Shown: piece after piece, positions 47,651-57,482 of the stretch
How the letters are laid out: every line of letters starts with the position of its first letter
Numbering within the stretch: the first letter of the stretch is position 1
NCBI GenBank assembly: GCA_963811335.1
Contig: CAWERB010000033.1
Coordinates: forward strand, 124,001 to 188,000
Direction: 5' to 3'
DNA length: 64,000 nucleotides
DNA from: Trebonia sp963811335
GTDB taxonomy: Bacteria; Actinomycetota; Actinomycetes; Streptosporangiales; Streptosporangiaceae
The notes under the pieces: generated by a model
What the model saw: the letters and a program-made list of their open reading frames with translations, nothing else
Databases searched by the model: none
What the model was told of the DNA's origin: nothing
Made by a program: the position numbers and the translations under genes

Positions 47651-48265
47651 TCAGAGCTTGGCGTGCAGCTCCTCGACGATCGCCTTGCCCTGGGCGGGGG
47701 TCACGTAGGGGAGGCCGCCGATCTGGATGTAGACGTCGCCGAAGACGGCGCCGTAGCTCGCGAACGCGCTCGCGCCGACGGACCCCGCGTTCCCCTTGGG
47801 GTCGGGCGCGGAGAAAGCCTCGTCGCCCACGCCGGTGACGGAGTTCGGCGGGAAGCCGGCCGTCGTCAGCGCGTTCAGGTCGGCCTCGTATCCGATTTTG
47901 CCGTCCTTGACGGTGACCGAGACCTGCAGCAGCGCGGAGTCGCCGGTGGCGTAATCGCAGCCGAAGACCTGGCCGGCCGTGCTGTTGGGTTTCGTCGTGG
48001 CGAACGTGGTGCCGGTAATCTGCGACGCCTGCGCGGCCGTCAGCGCGGTGCACACGTTGAAGTTCGCCGTGGTGCCCGACGAGCCGGAGTTTCCTGCCGC
48101 CGAGTTCGCCGCGGCCGCGCGTGGCGCCGCCGCGGCGCTCGTCCCGTCGGCCCCGGCCGGTGCGGCCCCGCCGGCGGCAGTTTTCGATCCGGCCGAGCAG
48201 GCCGTCGCCGACGCGGCGACGGCGAGGGTTAGGCTGGCGGCCGTGAGAACGGCGGCTACTCGCAT
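47651..48265 (-). CDS. secreted lipoprotein, DUF3558-like
   Basis: 204 residues, ATG at 48265. Signal MRVAAVLTAASLTLAVAASATACSAG with the lipobox ATAC, followed by a low-complexity Ala/Gly/Ser linker and a compact domain with two cysteines: VCTALTAAQASQITGTTF and FGCDYATGDSALLQVSVTV, then GVGDEAFS and AVFGDVYIQIGG. The cysteine pattern and the N..C..L....A..ItG start are those of DUF3558-type lipoproteins common in mycobacteria and relatives; function unknown. The gene stands alone between yceI and the LuxR gene. Confidence 0.75.
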   Translation of the reverse strand: MRVAAVLTAASLTLAVAASATACSAGSKTAAGGAAPAGADGTSAAAAPRAAAANSAAGNSGSSGTTANFNVCTALTAAQASQITGTTFATTKPNSTAGQVFGCDYATGDSALLQVSVTVKDGKIGYEADLNALTTAGFPPNSVTGVGDEAFSAPDPKGNAGSVGASAFASYGAVFGDVYIQIGGLPYVTPAQGKAIVEELHAKL

Positions 48266-48428
48266 GTCTTCTCCCGGTGAGTCTCTTCAAGCGTGGTCGC
48301 GGCGCCGGTGACTGGCCACGGCGCTGCCTCGACGTTAGGGGCGAGCACAGCGACGAGGAATCGGGAGAAACCCTCGACCTGGACGCAAAGCCGGGCAGCG
48401 GCAGGGCGGCTGGCCGGCGCGCGGGGCG

Positions 48429-51241
48429 TCAGGGACGCGCCGGTCCCATCAGGGCGCCGAGCTCGGCGCGGGAGGCGATGGCGAGCTTGCGGTAGACGCG
48501 GGCGAGGTTCGCCTCCACCGTCTTGACCGAGAGGAACATCAGCTGCGCCACCTCGCGGTTGGTCAGCCCGGCGGCGGCGAGCTCCGCGACGCGCCGTTCG
48601 GTCTCGGTCAGCCCGCCTGGCGCGGCCGGGCGCAGGTTCACCCTGGCCAGTTCCGCCGCCGCCTGCCCCGCCCAGGCGGCGGCGCCGAACGCGGTGAACT
48701 CCCTGTGCGCCTCGGTGAGCAGTTCCCTGGCCAGCCGCTTGGCCTTGGCCCGGCGCTGCAGCTGGCCCGCGATGAGCAGCGTCCTGGCCCGGTCGAACCG
48801 CAGGGGCGAACCGTCGTACCAGGCGAGGGCCTGCCCGATGGCGGCAAGGGCGGCGGGCAGTTCGCCGTCCGCGGCCTGCACCAGCGCGCGCCCTGACAGC
48901 ACGACGGCCCCGGCCGAGCGCCGCCCGGAGGCGGCGGCCAGCCCGTCGAGGTGATCGAGGAAGGCCCGCGCGTCAGCTAGCCGGCCGGTCGCGACGAGGG
49001 ACACCAGGTAGTCAAGGTGCCAGCGGCTGTAGCCGGGCTCGCGCAGGTGCATTGCGGTGAGCACGGCGTGCCAGCGGTCGAAGTGCCCGACGGCGGTGGC
49101 CGGGTCGCCGCCGGACAGCGCGGCGAAGCCGAGCGCCCCGTGCTCGCGGTGCCGCTCGTAGTTGGTCGCCACGGCGGCGTCGGACGAGCTGGCCAGCGCG
49201 GCCGTCCCTTCGCCTAGCCGTCCCTCGTAGACCAGGATGAGGCCGAGGTTGTGCCTGGCCTGTCCAGCGAGCGAGGCAAGGCTGCCCTGCTCAGCCACGT
49301 CGAACTGCTCCTGGGCGAACTGCCTGGCCCGCCCGAGCTGCCCGCGCCACAGGGCGATGTGCGGAAGGTGCCCGAGAGAGTAGGCGATCGACGAAAGGTC
49401 ACCGGATGCGCGGGCCTCCGCGAGCAAGGCGAGCAGCCGGGCCTCGGCCTCGTCAAGGTCGTCGGCGTACTTGAGCAGCGCCGCGTAGCTGGCGTCGGCG
49501 CGGTCGGAGAGCCTGCGGCTCGGGTGGTCGCGTTCAAGCTCGATGGCCCGCAGGAACATGTCATGGTCAAGGCCCCGGCCCGCACGGAACCTGGCCCCCG
49601 CGGCCTGGCAGAGCGCCCCTGACAGGACCGCCGGATCTGGCTGGCCGCCCTCCTCGAGCAGCGCCACAGCCTCCGCCGCCGACGCGTCGGCCAGGTCGAT
49701 GTCGTCGGTCACGGCGGCCAGGGTCAGCAGTGCCTCGGACCTGCCGGCGGGGTCCCCGGCGGCCTCGGCCGCCGCGGCCTGGAGCTCGGCCGCGGCGCCG
49801 CCCCAGCCGATCACCTCCGTCGCCATCTCGGCGAACCGAATCCGCCTGCGGGTTCGCCCGGGCCCGGCCGGCGTCAGGTCGATTGCCTGGCGCTGCGCCC
49901 GCACCGCGCCAGGGCTGTCGCCGGCCCGGACGAGCGCGTCGGCCAGCAGGTCAAGCCGCGCCGCGCGGTCGGCGTCGGCGCTCGTGTGCGCCAGGGCGAG
50001 CCGCGACAGCTCCACCGCGATGTCTGGTGCGCCCGCGGCAAGCGCCGCCGCCACGCCGACGTCAAGCGCGACGGCGATCCGGGGATCCGCCCTCGTCGCC
50101 GCCAGGGCGGCGTGCCGTCCGCGTTCAAGCGGGTCATCGGTGCTCTCGCAAGGCGCCGGTGCAGCGCCCGCCGCTCGGCGGCCGGCAGCGCGGCGTAGGC
50201 GGCGGCGCTCATCAGCGGATGCGCGGCCCGCACGGTGCGCGGCCCGCCAGGCACCGTCAGCCCGCCAGGCACGGCCGCCTCGTCGACGATCACCACCCCG
50301 GCGAGCTCAGCGCGTTCCAGGGCGCCGGGCTCGAGCCCCTCGTCGGTGAACCGCCACGACGCTGCCGTCCCCGCGGCGATCAGCAGAACGTCCCTTGGCA
50401 GGCTGCGGACCCGTTCGGCGACAAGCGCATCGAGGCTGGTGGGCACGGGCAGCGGCATCCCCGGGGTGACCGCGATCTCCAGCCGGTCAAGTGCGCGCGC
50501 CAGCTCGAGCGCGTACAGCGGGTTGCCGCCGGAGGTCGCGTGCACGCGCAGCAGGACCGGCCGGGGCAGGCGCACCGCGAGCCGGCCGGCGAGCAGCTCG
50601 AACAGCGCCCCCACGGTGACCGGCCCGACCGCGATGGACAGCACCTGGTCGCCGGGCAGCCCGTCGAGGGGCGCCCAGCGCGAGCCTTCGCCGCGCGCGG
50701 TGGCGATCAGCCGCACGCGGCTGTCCGGCCCTAGCCGCCGCAGCGCGAACCGCAGCGCGCCGGCGGTCGCCGCGTCCAGGTACGGCAGGTCGTCAAGCGC
50801 GATCAGCACTGGTCGTGAGCGTGCCTGCGCCGAGAGCACGGAAAGCAGCGCGGTGCCGACGGCCCGCTCGTCGGCGGGCTCGCTGCCGGGGGCCGACTGC
50901 AGCATGACGACGCGCAGCGCCTCCCGCTGCGGCGCCGGCAGCCCGGCGATTACTGACGCTTCTGTGCTCCGCAGCAGGTCGGTCAGCCCCACCCACGGCA
51001 GCCGCGCCTCCGCGGCGCCGACGCGGGACGCGAGCACCAGGTGGCCTGCACTAGCCGCCCGCGTGGTCGCCCATTCCCACAGCGCGGTCTTCCCGATCCC
51101 GGCCGCCCCGGTCAGGACCGCCGCTGTCGCATCGCCCGCGTCAAGGAATGCTGACAGCAGCGCTCGCTCGGCGTCGCGCCCCACGATCACTGGCTCAGCC
51201 GGCGGCCGCCGCGCAGGCCCCCCATGCATCCTCCCGGTCAA
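48429..51241 (-). CDS. large LuxR-family ATPase regulator (LAL type, one frameshift)
   Basis: Composite of ~937 residues from the ATG at 51241. N-terminal AAA ATPase: VGRDAERALLSAFLDAG, Walker A GAAGIGKTAL, Walker B PVLIALDDLPYLD. A frame break near 50140 joins it to a long helical TPR-like middle (ALLTLAAVTDDIDLADASAAEAVALLEEGG, YSLGHLPHIALWRGQLGRARQFAQEQF). C-terminal LuxR HTH: LTETERRVAELAAAGLTNREVAQLMFLSVKTVEANLARVYRKLAI. LAL regulators respond to small ligands (maltotriose in MalT) and often control secondary metabolism. No obvious target operon is adjacent. Confidence 0.9.
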
Positions 51242-51289
51242 GCGGGTCGGCCGTCGGAATCAGTGACCGAAGCCGCCGAAGGGCCACTG

Positions 51290-51783
51290 CTAGTGCCGCT
51301 CGCGCTCCTCGTCCTCGTGGATCCGGTCAATGCTCACGGCGATGGCGATGATGAGCGCGTCATCCTCGCCCGGCGCGACCTCGACCCCGTAGGTGTCCCT
51401 GATCCGGAACCACTGCCTGGAGATCCGCCCCACCAGGCGCCCGTCGCTGGTGAGCTGCCAGTCCTTGTCCGCGAAATTGCCGGTCGCCTCGAGCCGCGAC
51501 CCGTCGGCGAGGGTGACCTCATAGCGGTGCCTGATGGGCGAGAAGAACGCGGGGCGGACCGTGGCGATCACTCCGTCAGCGTCTTCGATGTCAACGCGAC
51601 GCGCATCGCGAACAGCTTCTTGCGGATGATCGCGCGGATGTTGCCTGAGGCGTCCTTGAGCTCGAAGGTCTCGCGGAGCCTCAGCGCCTTGCCGTCGACG
51701 AAGAAGACCCGGTCACCGTTCTCGTCCTCGATCCAGAAATCAGCCGTGAAGGAAAAGATGCGCTCCTGAACGAGATACCTCAT
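51290..51783 (-). CDS. LURP-one-related (YxjI-like) protein, one frameshift
   Basis: ATG at 51783: MRYLVQERIFSFTADFWIEDENGDRVFFVDGKALRLRETFELKDASGNIRAIIRKKLFAMR, the typical alternating strand pattern of the Tubby-like LURP-one fold; after a break near 51580 it goes on with ATVRPAFFSPIRHRYEVTLADGSRLEATGNFADKDWQL and GRISRQWFRIRDTYGVEVAPGEDDALIIAIAVSIDRI. Composite ~163 residues, the usual length. Bacterial members (scramblase-like fold) have no fixed function; they may bind membranes. The gene is single and far from other units, followed upstream by a long intergenic stretch. Confidence 0.82.
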
Positions 51784-52327
51784 GAGAGAAGGTTATAAGC
51801 GGTATGCCCCCTTCGCGCCGGATCCCCATGCTCGCGTGGATCGGCCGGCGGCATCGCCGCCCTGCTACGGCGAACTATCCACCACTCATTGCCAGCCCGC
51901 CACCCAGGGGATCGATAACAGCAAAAAGTTAGCCTGAACGAGAGCATGCCATGCCGCTTCCCGCCCGCTGCGCCGTCACGGCCCGGGGACGGGAATACCC
52001 GATTGCCCCCGAGTGCTGCTACTCTGGTTAGCGACTAGCCCGGTTCGTAATATGTGCCGGGCGTGCAAGCGGAGGACCACCTCCCACCTCGCCGGCCACG
52101 GGTCGGCGGGTTTGAACGGCGCTCATCCCGGCCAGGCTGGCGGGGATCGCGACCGTCGGTGTGGTAGCCCCGCGGCACAAGGTGCCTGGCGGGGCTTTTT
52201 CTCGTCTGGCCCTGGTCGCGCAGGTCAGGTGCCTGCCTGCAAGGCAGCGCAGGTAGCTGCCACGGCAGGCACCGCGGTCGCCGGAGAGGCCGGCGACGGC
52301 AGAACATGATGAACCTGTGGAGGTCAC
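51784..52327. other. intergenic region with the infC leader
   Basis: No gene is evident. The first 250 bases hold little besides a half copy (GAACTATCCAC, 51872-51882) of the 35513 palindrome. From ~52013 the region is the probable 5' leader of infC-rpmI-rplT, with GGAGG-acca-CCTCC (52070-52083 area) and an intrinsic terminator at 52166-52200. Confidence 0.55.
52166..52200 (+). terminator. attenuator-like terminator in the infC leader
   Basis: AGCCCCGC (52166-52173) and GCGGGGCT (52189-52196), with a nested GGCAC/GTGCC stem, then a run of T (52196-52200). This intrinsic terminator lies 128 bases before the infC start with no gene in front of it, so it most likely acts as a regulated attenuator of the ribosomal operon. 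Confidence 0.7.
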
Positions 52328-53008
52328 ATCAGCACCGAAACGCGTATCAATGACCGGATCCGCACACCTGAGGTCCGGCTTGTCGGAGCGAAGGGCGAGC
52401 AGGTAGGGATCGTCTCGATCACCGAGGCACTCCGGCTCGCGCAGGAGGCTGACCTCGATCTTGTCGAGGTCGCCCCGACCGCCCGTCCCCCGGTCTGTAA
52501 GCTCATGGACTACGGGAAGTTCAAGTACGAGACCGCGCTCAAGGCGCGGGAGTCGCGCAAGAACCAGACGCAGACCATCGTCAAGGAGATCAAGCTCCGC
52601 CCGAAGATCGACCCGCACGACTACGGCACCAAGAAGGGCCACGTCGAGCGGTTCCTCAAGGCGGGGGACAAGGTCAAGGTGACGATCATGTTCCGCGGTC
52701 GCGAGCAGTCCCGCCCCGAACTCGGTTTCCGGCTGCTGCAGAAGCTGGCGGACGACGTCACCGAGCTCGGTTTCGTCGAGTCGCAGCCCAAGCAGGACGG
52801 CCGGAACATGATCATGGTGATCGGCCCGCACCGGCGCCCGCCCGAGCGCAAGCCCGCGCAGGCACCCGCGCAGCCGCGTCCCGTGCCGAGCCCGCGCAGC
52901 GAGGCGTCCGCCCCGGTCGCCGCGGACGAGACCCCGGTCGCCGCGGCCGAGCCCGCGGCCGAGGCCACGACGGTCGAGAGCTCAGCCCAGGCGCCGACAG
53001 ACGCGTAG
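52328..53008 (+). CDS. infC: translation initiation factor IF-3
   Basis: I place the start at an ATC (52328), right after GGAGGTCAC, because the conserved N-terminus STETRINDRIRTPEVRLVGAKGEQVGIVSITEAL begins there; the first ATG is at 52505 and would remove the whole N-domain. Non-AUG starts on infC are a known autoregulation device: IF-3 itself rejects them. N-domain, linker (LVEVAPTARPPVCKLMDYGKFKYE) and C-domain (KEIKLRPKIDPHDYGTKKGHVERFLKAGDKVKVTIMFRGRE) are complete. After residue ~175 comes a long Pro/Ala/Glu tail, usual in actinobacteria. First gene of infC-rpmI-rplT. Confidence 0.93.
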   Translation: MSTETRINDRIRTPEVRLVGAKGEQVGIVSITEALRLAQEADLDLVEVAPTARPPVCKLMDYGKFKYETALKARESRKNQTQTIVKEIKLRPKIDPHDYGTKKGHVERFLKAGDKVKVTIMFRGREQSRPELGFRLLQKLADDVTELGFVESQPKQDGRNMIMVIGPHRRPPERKPAQAPAQPRPVPSPRSEASAPVAADETPVAAAEPAAEATTVESSAQAPTDA

Positions 53009-53034
53009 AGGTTTACCCCGGCAACGGGGACAGG

Positions 53035-53071
53035 GCGGAGCGGCCCGCATGACGGTGCGGGGCCGCTCCGC
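53035..53071 (+). terminator. hairpin between infC and rpmI
   Basis: GCGGAGCGGCCCGCA (53035-53049) pairs with TGCGGGGCCGCTCCGC (53056-53071) with one bulged G. No T run. It may tune readthrough from infC to the ribosomal-protein genes or protect mRNA ends. Confidence 0.5.
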
Positions 53072-53119
53072 AAGGCTAAGCTGCCCCCGGGCGGCGCAAA
53101 CTAGGAGACGACGGCGACC

Positions 53120-53314
53120 ATGCCGAAGATGAAGACGCACAGCGGCGCCGCCAAGCGGTTCAAGATCACCGGCAGCGGCAAGGTCATGCGGCTGCGGGCC
53201 AACCGGCAGCACCTGTTCGAGCACAAGTCCTCCCGCGTCACGCGGCGGCTCTACGGCGAGGTCGAGCTCTCCCCGTCCAACGTGCGCGCGATCAAGCGCC
53301 TGCTCGGCAAGTGA
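53120..53314 (+). CDS. rpmI: 50S ribosomal protein L35
   Basis: 64 residues, ATG at 53120 after AGGAGACGACGGCGACC. MPKMKTHSGAAKRFKITGSGKVMRL is the invariant L35 start, and the C-terminus ends in the usual ...VRAIKRLLGK. Very basic small protein of the large subunit. Sits 33 bases before rplT. Confidence 0.97.
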   Translation: MPKMKTHSGAAKRFKITGSGKVMRLRANRQHLFEHKSSRVTRRLYGEVELSPSNVRAIKRLLGK

Positions 53315-53347
53315 ACTCGTAACCGCAGCCCAGAGGGAGATTGAACA

Positions 53348-53725
53348 ATGGCACGCGTCAAGCGTTCGGTGAACGCCAAGAAGAAGCGCCGGGTTGTCCT
53401 CGAGCGCGCGAAGGGCTACCGCGGCCAGCGGTCCAGGCTCTACCGCAAGGCCAAGGAGCAGGTCCTCCACTCGATGACCTATGCCTACCGCGACCGCAAG
53501 GACCGCAAGGGCAACTTCCGCCGGCTCTGGATCCAGCGCATCAACGCCGCCGCGCGGGCGAACGGGCTGACCTACAACCGCTTCGTCCAGGGCCTGAAGG
53601 CGGCGGGCGTCGAGGTCGACCGGCGAGTGCTCGCCGACCTCGCCGTGACCGACCCCGCGGCCTTCGCCGCGCTGGTCGAGGTTGCGCGCCACGCGCTGCC
53701 CGAGACGGTCGGCGCGGCAGCGTAG
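53348..53725 (+). CDS. rplT: 50S ribosomal protein L20
   Basis: 125 residues, ATG at 53348. MARVKRSVNAKKKRRVVLERAKGYRGQRSRLYRKAKEQ and the motifs YRDRKDRKGNFRRLWIQRINAAAR are the L20 signature; the protein binds 23S rRNA and is needed for early large-subunit assembly. In other bacteria L20 also represses this operon through its leader; whether that holds here is unknown, but a leader attenuator exists. Confidence 0.97.
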   Translation: MARVKRSVNAKKKRRVVLERAKGYRGQRSRLYRKAKEQVLHSMTYAYRDRKDRKGNFRRLWIQRINAAARANGLTYNRFVQGLKAAGVEVDRRVLADLAVTDPAAFAALVEVARHALPETVGAAA

Positions 53726-53761
53726 CTGCAGTAACCACCAGGCCCTCCCCTCAGCCACCGT

Positions 53762-53792
53762 GTGGTGGGGCGCGTTCTTTGCGCCGCACCAC
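53762..53792 (+). terminator. hairpin after rplT
   Basis: GTGGTG (53762-53767) with CACCAC (53787-53792), and GGCGC with GCGCC inside, loop TTCTTT. Probably the 3' end of the infC-rpmI-rplT transcript. A second hairpin, ACGGGGGGCC/GGCCCCCCGT, follows at 53803-53827. Confidence 0.5.
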
Positions 53793-53830
53793 CGCGGGGG
53801 AGACGGGGGGCCGCGCAGGCCCCCCGTGAC

Positions 53831-53864
53831 CGGGGGGTGCAGGGGGGTCGTCCCCCCGCGGGAG
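53831..53864. repeat. GC-rich palindromic repeat, copy A
   Basis: CGGGGGGT-GC-AGGGGGG-TCGT-CCCCCC-GCGGG. It shares the core GGGGGGtCGTCCCCCC with copies at 55353-55388 and 60323-60353. It lies just before the methyltransferase start and might affect its ribosome site. Confidence 0.55.
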
Positions 53865-53868
53865 AGTT

Positions 53869-54694
53869 ATGTACGCAAGCGCCAGCCTGTCACGAGTCAA
53901 GGCGGCCCGTCGGCTGACCAAGCGGGCGCTGCGCCAGCGTGAGCGCGCCTTCCTCGCCGAGGGACCGCAGGCCGTGGCCGAGGCCCTGGCGGTCGGCGCT
54001 TGCGTGCGGGGCATCTTCGTCACCGCGCCCGCGCAGGCGCGGCACTCCGGCCTGATCGCGCGGGCGCAGGACGCGGGCATCGACGTCCAGGCGGTCATCC
54101 GGCGAGGTGATGGGCGAGCTTGCCCAGACCGTCACCCCGCAGGGCCTGCTGGCGGTCTGCGACTTCATCGACGTGCCGCTTGCCCAGGTCGCCGCGGCCC
54201 GGCCGGCCCTGGTCGCCGTGCTGGCCAACATCCGCGACCCGGGCAACGCGGGCACCGTGCTGCGCGCCGCGGACGCGGCGGGCGCCGACGCGGTGATCTT
54301 CACGGACGCCTCCGTGGACGTCTACAACGGCAAGTGCGTCCGGGCGAGCGCGGGCAGCCTCTTCCACCTGCCGGTCGTGGCGGGCGTCGGGCTGCCGGCC
54401 GCCGTCGCCGCCCTGCGCGAGGCCGGCCTGCGGGTGCTCGCCGCCGACGGCCGGGGATCGAGCACGCTCGACGACCCGCGCACCCAGGCCGCGCTGCGCA
54501 TCCCGACCGCGTGGCTGTTCGGCAACGAGGCATGGGGGCTTCCCGGTGACCTGCTGGCGCTCGCCGACGAGTCGGTCGCGGTACCGATCTACGGCCGCGC
54601 CGAGTCGCTCAACCTGGCCGCCGCGGCGGCGGTATGCCTGTACGCCTCCGCGCGGAGCCAGCGGGCCGAGCAGGCCTTGTTAGCGGCATGTTAA
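53869..54694 (+). CDS. SpoU/TrmH-family RNA 2'-O-methyltransferase (one frameshift)
   Basis: ATG at 53869. N-terminal substrate-binding part (RVKAARRLTKRALRQRERAFLAEGPQAVAEALA); a break near 54105 (an extra base in GTCATCCGG gives the fit SGEVMGELAQTVTPQGLLAVCD); then the knotted SPOUT domain with motif 1 VLANIRDPGNAGTVLRAADAAGADAVIF, motif 2 WLFGNEAWGLP and motif 3 VPIYGRAESLNLAAAAAVCLY. These enzymes methylate ribose in rRNA or tRNA; the neighbourhood with rplT and pheST is conserved in actinobacteria and suggests an rRNA target. The exact nucleotide is not known. Confidence 0.9.
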
Positions 54695-54937
54695 GGCGTC
54701 ACGGTCATCTCCGCGAAGCATTATGATTACGTCGCGTTGCGCGCCGCTGGCGGGCCGGGTATCCCTCGCATACGGTATTTACGCTGTGACATAGCGAAAT
54801 CTCGGTGCGCGGGGACTGTCGTGCAGGCGGGCAAACGCGCTAGAGTCTGATCACATTCCGTCACCCGCATCGTGGTCCGAGCCGTCAAGTAACGCCCGGT
54901 CCCCGATGCGCCCCCAGTCGGACGGAGGCGCAACGCC

Positions 54938-56182
54938 GTGGAGAGCAACAGACCGGGCCGGCGGGCAACCGGCGGGCCCGGGCGGGCCAGCGGCACGCCC
55001 GCCGCCACGCCGGCGGAGCGGCCTGCGCCGTCATCTCCCGAGGGCACGCTTCCTGGCGGTACTGGGCCGCTGACGGCGCGGGAGCTCGCCGAGGCACAGT
55101 CACTGCTCGCCGATGAACTGCCAGATGGCCTGGTGGTGGCCGACGACGCGGGCCGCGTTGTGGTGTTCAACCGGGCCGCGGCCAGGCTCACCGGCATAGC
55201 GCCGGAAGAGGCCACCGGCAAGTACGTCTACGACGTGCTGCCCTTCAGGGACCTGGACAGCCGCGACTGGTGGATGTGCGTCGACCCGTACAACGGCCTC
55301 GCCACCAGGTCCAGGCACCCCGAGCGCAGCCTGTTCCTGGCCGACGGCCAATCGGGGGGTTACGGGGGGTCGTCCCCCCGGGGCGACACCGAGCTGCTCG
55401 TCTCGGTCGGCTACGTGCGCGATACCCGCTCCGGCCCGGTCCGCCGCCTGGTGATCACCCTGCGCGGCGCGCAGCAACGGGCCCGGCTCGAGCGCAGCCG
55501 GGCCGAGCTCGTCTCCACGGTCGCGCACGAGCTGCGCGCGCCGCTGACGTCGGTCAAGGGGTTCACCGCCACGCTGCTCGCGAAGTGGTCCCGGTTCAGC
55601 GACGACCAGAAGCGGGTCATGCTCGAGACGGTCAACGCCGACGCCGACCGGGTGACCCGGCTGATCACCGAGCTCCTCGACGTGTCCCGCCTCGAGTCCG
55701 GCCGGATGGAGGTGCGGCGGCAGCTCGTCGACGTCCCCGAGCGGGCCCGCAAGATAATCGCGGGCCGGGTCGCCTCCGGCGAGCCTGAGGACCGGTTCCG
55801 GCTGGACGCCGCGCACGACCTCCCCGAGACCTGGCTGGACGCCGACAAGATCGACCAGATCCTCAGCAACCTCGTGGAAAACGCGGTCAGGCACGGGGCT
55901 GGTATCGTGTCTGTCGTGGTACAGCGCACGCGGGGATCAGGTGATCAGGGCGAAGCCATCACCGTGTCCGTGCGCGACGAGGGCGAGGGCATACCGCCGG
56001 AGATGTCCCTGCGGGTGTTCCGCCAGTTCTGGCGCGGAAAGCGCCGGGGCGGCACCGGCCTTGGCCTGTACATCGTGAAGGGCCTCGTCGAGGCGATGGA
56101 CGGCGACATCGGCGTGAACCGCGCGCCCGGCGGCGGCGCCGAGTTCCGATTTACCCTGCCCGCGGGCATCCCCATCGCCTAA
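54938..56182 (+). CDS. PAS-domain sensor histidine kinase (cytoplasmic)
   Basis: GTG at 54938; 414 residues, intact, without membrane segments. A disordered N-terminus, a PAS domain (LADELPDGLVVADDAGRVVVFNRAAARLTGIAPEEATGKYVYDVLPF, residues ~57-150), HisKA with the phospho-His in VAHELRAPLTSVKGF (His ~199), and HATPase with NLVENAVRHG, DEGEGIPPEM and GTGLGLYIVKGLVEAM. Between LFLADG and ELLVSVGY the PAS loop carries an extra 14-residue Gly/Ser-rich piece (QSGGYGGSSPRGDT) encoded by the GC-rich repeat at 55353. No response-regulator gene is next to it, so it is an orphan; the gene regularly sits before pheS in actinobacteria. Confidence 0.9.
   Translation: MESNRPGRRATGGPGRASGTPAATPAERPAPSSPEGTLPGGTGPLTARELAEAQSLLADELPDGLVVADDAGRVVVFNRAAARLTGIAPEEATGKYVYDVLPFRDLDSRDWWMCVDPYNGLATRSRHPERSLFLADGQSGGYGGSSPRGDTELLVSVGYVRDTRSGPVRRLVITLRGAQQRARLERSRAELVSTVAHELRAPLTSVKGFTATLLAKWSRFSDDQKRVMLETVNADADRVTRLITELLDVSRLESGRMEVRRQLVDVPERARKIIAGRVASGEPEDRFRLDAAHDLPETWLDADKIDQILSNLVENAVRHGAGIVSVVVQRTRGSGDQGEAITVSVRDEGEGIPPEMSLRVFRQFWRGKRRGGTGLGLYIVKGLVEAMDGDIGVNRAPGGGAEFRFTLPAGIPIA
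55353..55388. repeat. GC-rich palindromic repeat, copy B, inside the kinase gene
   Basis: CGGGGGGT-TACGGGGGG-TCGTCCCCCC-GGGGCGACA. It is in frame and adds about 14 residues to the PAS domain. The same sequence stands in non-coding DNA at 60323. Confidence 0.65.
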
Positions 56183-56350
56183 CGCGGCGTACCGCCGCGG
56201 CGACGTGAGCCCGGCGGGCACACCCCGGCCAATCCCGCGAGCCGGTAGGGTCATTGATGCTGGACATGGCAGCACCCGTCCGTTCGGACGACGATGAACA
56301 TCTACCACCGCGGGCCTTCCAGCTGGCTGACCACCCTGAGGAAGCGAAAG

Positions 56351-57481
56351 ATGTCCGCACCGAACAAGAACTACGACCCGGTAGAGGTGACCGCCTTGAC
56401 CGCCGATGAGGTGGAGCGCGCGACCCAGGCCGCGCTCACGGCGATCGCCGCCGCGCAGACCCTGGACCAGCTCAAGGAGGCCCGGCTCGGGCACGCCGGC
56501 GACAAGGCGCCGCTGTCGGCGGCCCGCGCCGAGATCGGCGCGCTGCCGCCGCAGGCCCGCGCCGACGCGGGGCGCCGGGTCGGCGCCGCCACCGCGCAGG
56601 TCAGGGAGGCGCTCAAGCAGCGCCAGGAGCAGCTCGAGCACGAGCGCGACGAGCAGGTGCTCATCACCGAGCGCGTCGACGTGACCCTGCCGTACGACCG
56701 GCGGCAGGCCGGCGCACGGCACCCGGTGAGCATGATCGCCGACAAGCTGTCCGACGTGTTCGTCGCGATGGGCTACGAGGTCGCCGAGGGACCCGAGGCC
56801 GAGGCCGAGTGGTACAACTTCGACGCGCTCAACATCCCGCCGGATCACCCGGCGAGGGAGATGCAGGACACCCTGTTCATCGCGCCGCCCGACGGCGCGC
56901 CGCCGGGCACGCGGTCCGGCATGGTGCTGCGCACCCATACCTCCCCGGTGCAGGTCCGCAGCCTGCTGACGCGGCCGCTGCCGCTCTACGTGGTGAGCCC
57001 GGGCAAGGTGTACAGGAACGAGGCGCTCGATGCCACCCACCTGCCGGTCTTCTACCAGATCGAGGGCCTGGCGGTGGACGAGGGCCTGACCATGGCCGAC
57101 CTGCGCGGCGCGATCCAGGCGTTCGTCGACGCGCTGTTCGGCGCCGGGCTGCGCACCCGGCTGCGCCCGGACTACTTCCCGTTCACCGAGCCGTCCGCCG
57201 ACGTGTCCATGGAATGCCACGTGTGCCGCGGCGAGTCGACCAAGCCGGGGGCCGACCCGTGCCGCGTCTGCCGCAGCATGGGCTGGATCGAGATCGCCGG
57301 CTGCGGCATGGTCAACCCCCGGGTGCTCGTCGCCTGCGGCATCGACCCCGACCGGTACAGCGGCTTCGCGTTCGGCCTTGGCGTCGAGCGGTCGCTGATG
57401 CTCGCCAACGGCATCAACGAGATCCGCGACACCTACGACGGCGACGTGCGGTTCAGCCGGGCTTTCGGGATGGAGATCTGA
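56351..57481 (+). CDS. pheS: phenylalanyl-tRNA synthetase alpha chain
   Basis: The ATG at 56351 (MSAPNKNYDPVEVTALTADEV) follows AGGAAG and is preferred over the upstream in-frame ATG at 56294. 376 residues, intact. N-terminal coiled coil for tRNA (VREALKQRQEQLEHERDEQ), class II motifs VLRTHTSPVQVRSLL, GKVYRNEALDATHLPVFYQIEGL, ECHVCRG, and GCGMVNPRVLVACGID...FAFGLGVERSLML. Forms the (alpha-beta)2 enzyme with pheT, which starts one base after its stop. Confidence 0.96.
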   Translation: MSAPNKNYDPVEVTALTADEVERATQAALTAIAAAQTLDQLKEARLGHAGDKAPLSAARAEIGALPPQARADAGRRVGAATAQVREALKQRQEQLEHERDEQVLITERVDVTLPYDRRQAGARHPVSMIADKLSDVFVAMGYEVAEGPEAEAEWYNFDALNIPPDHPAREMQDTLFIAPPDGAPPGTRSGMVLRTHTSPVQVRSLLTRPLPLYVVSPGKVYRNEALDATHLPVFYQIEGLAVDEGLTMADLRGAIQAFVDALFGAGLRTRLRPDYFPFTEPSADVSMECHVCRGESTKPGADPCRVCRSMGWIEIAGCGMVNPRVLVACGIDPDRYSGFAFGLGVERSLMLANGINEIRDTYDGDVRFSRAFGMEI

Positions 57482-57482
57482 G

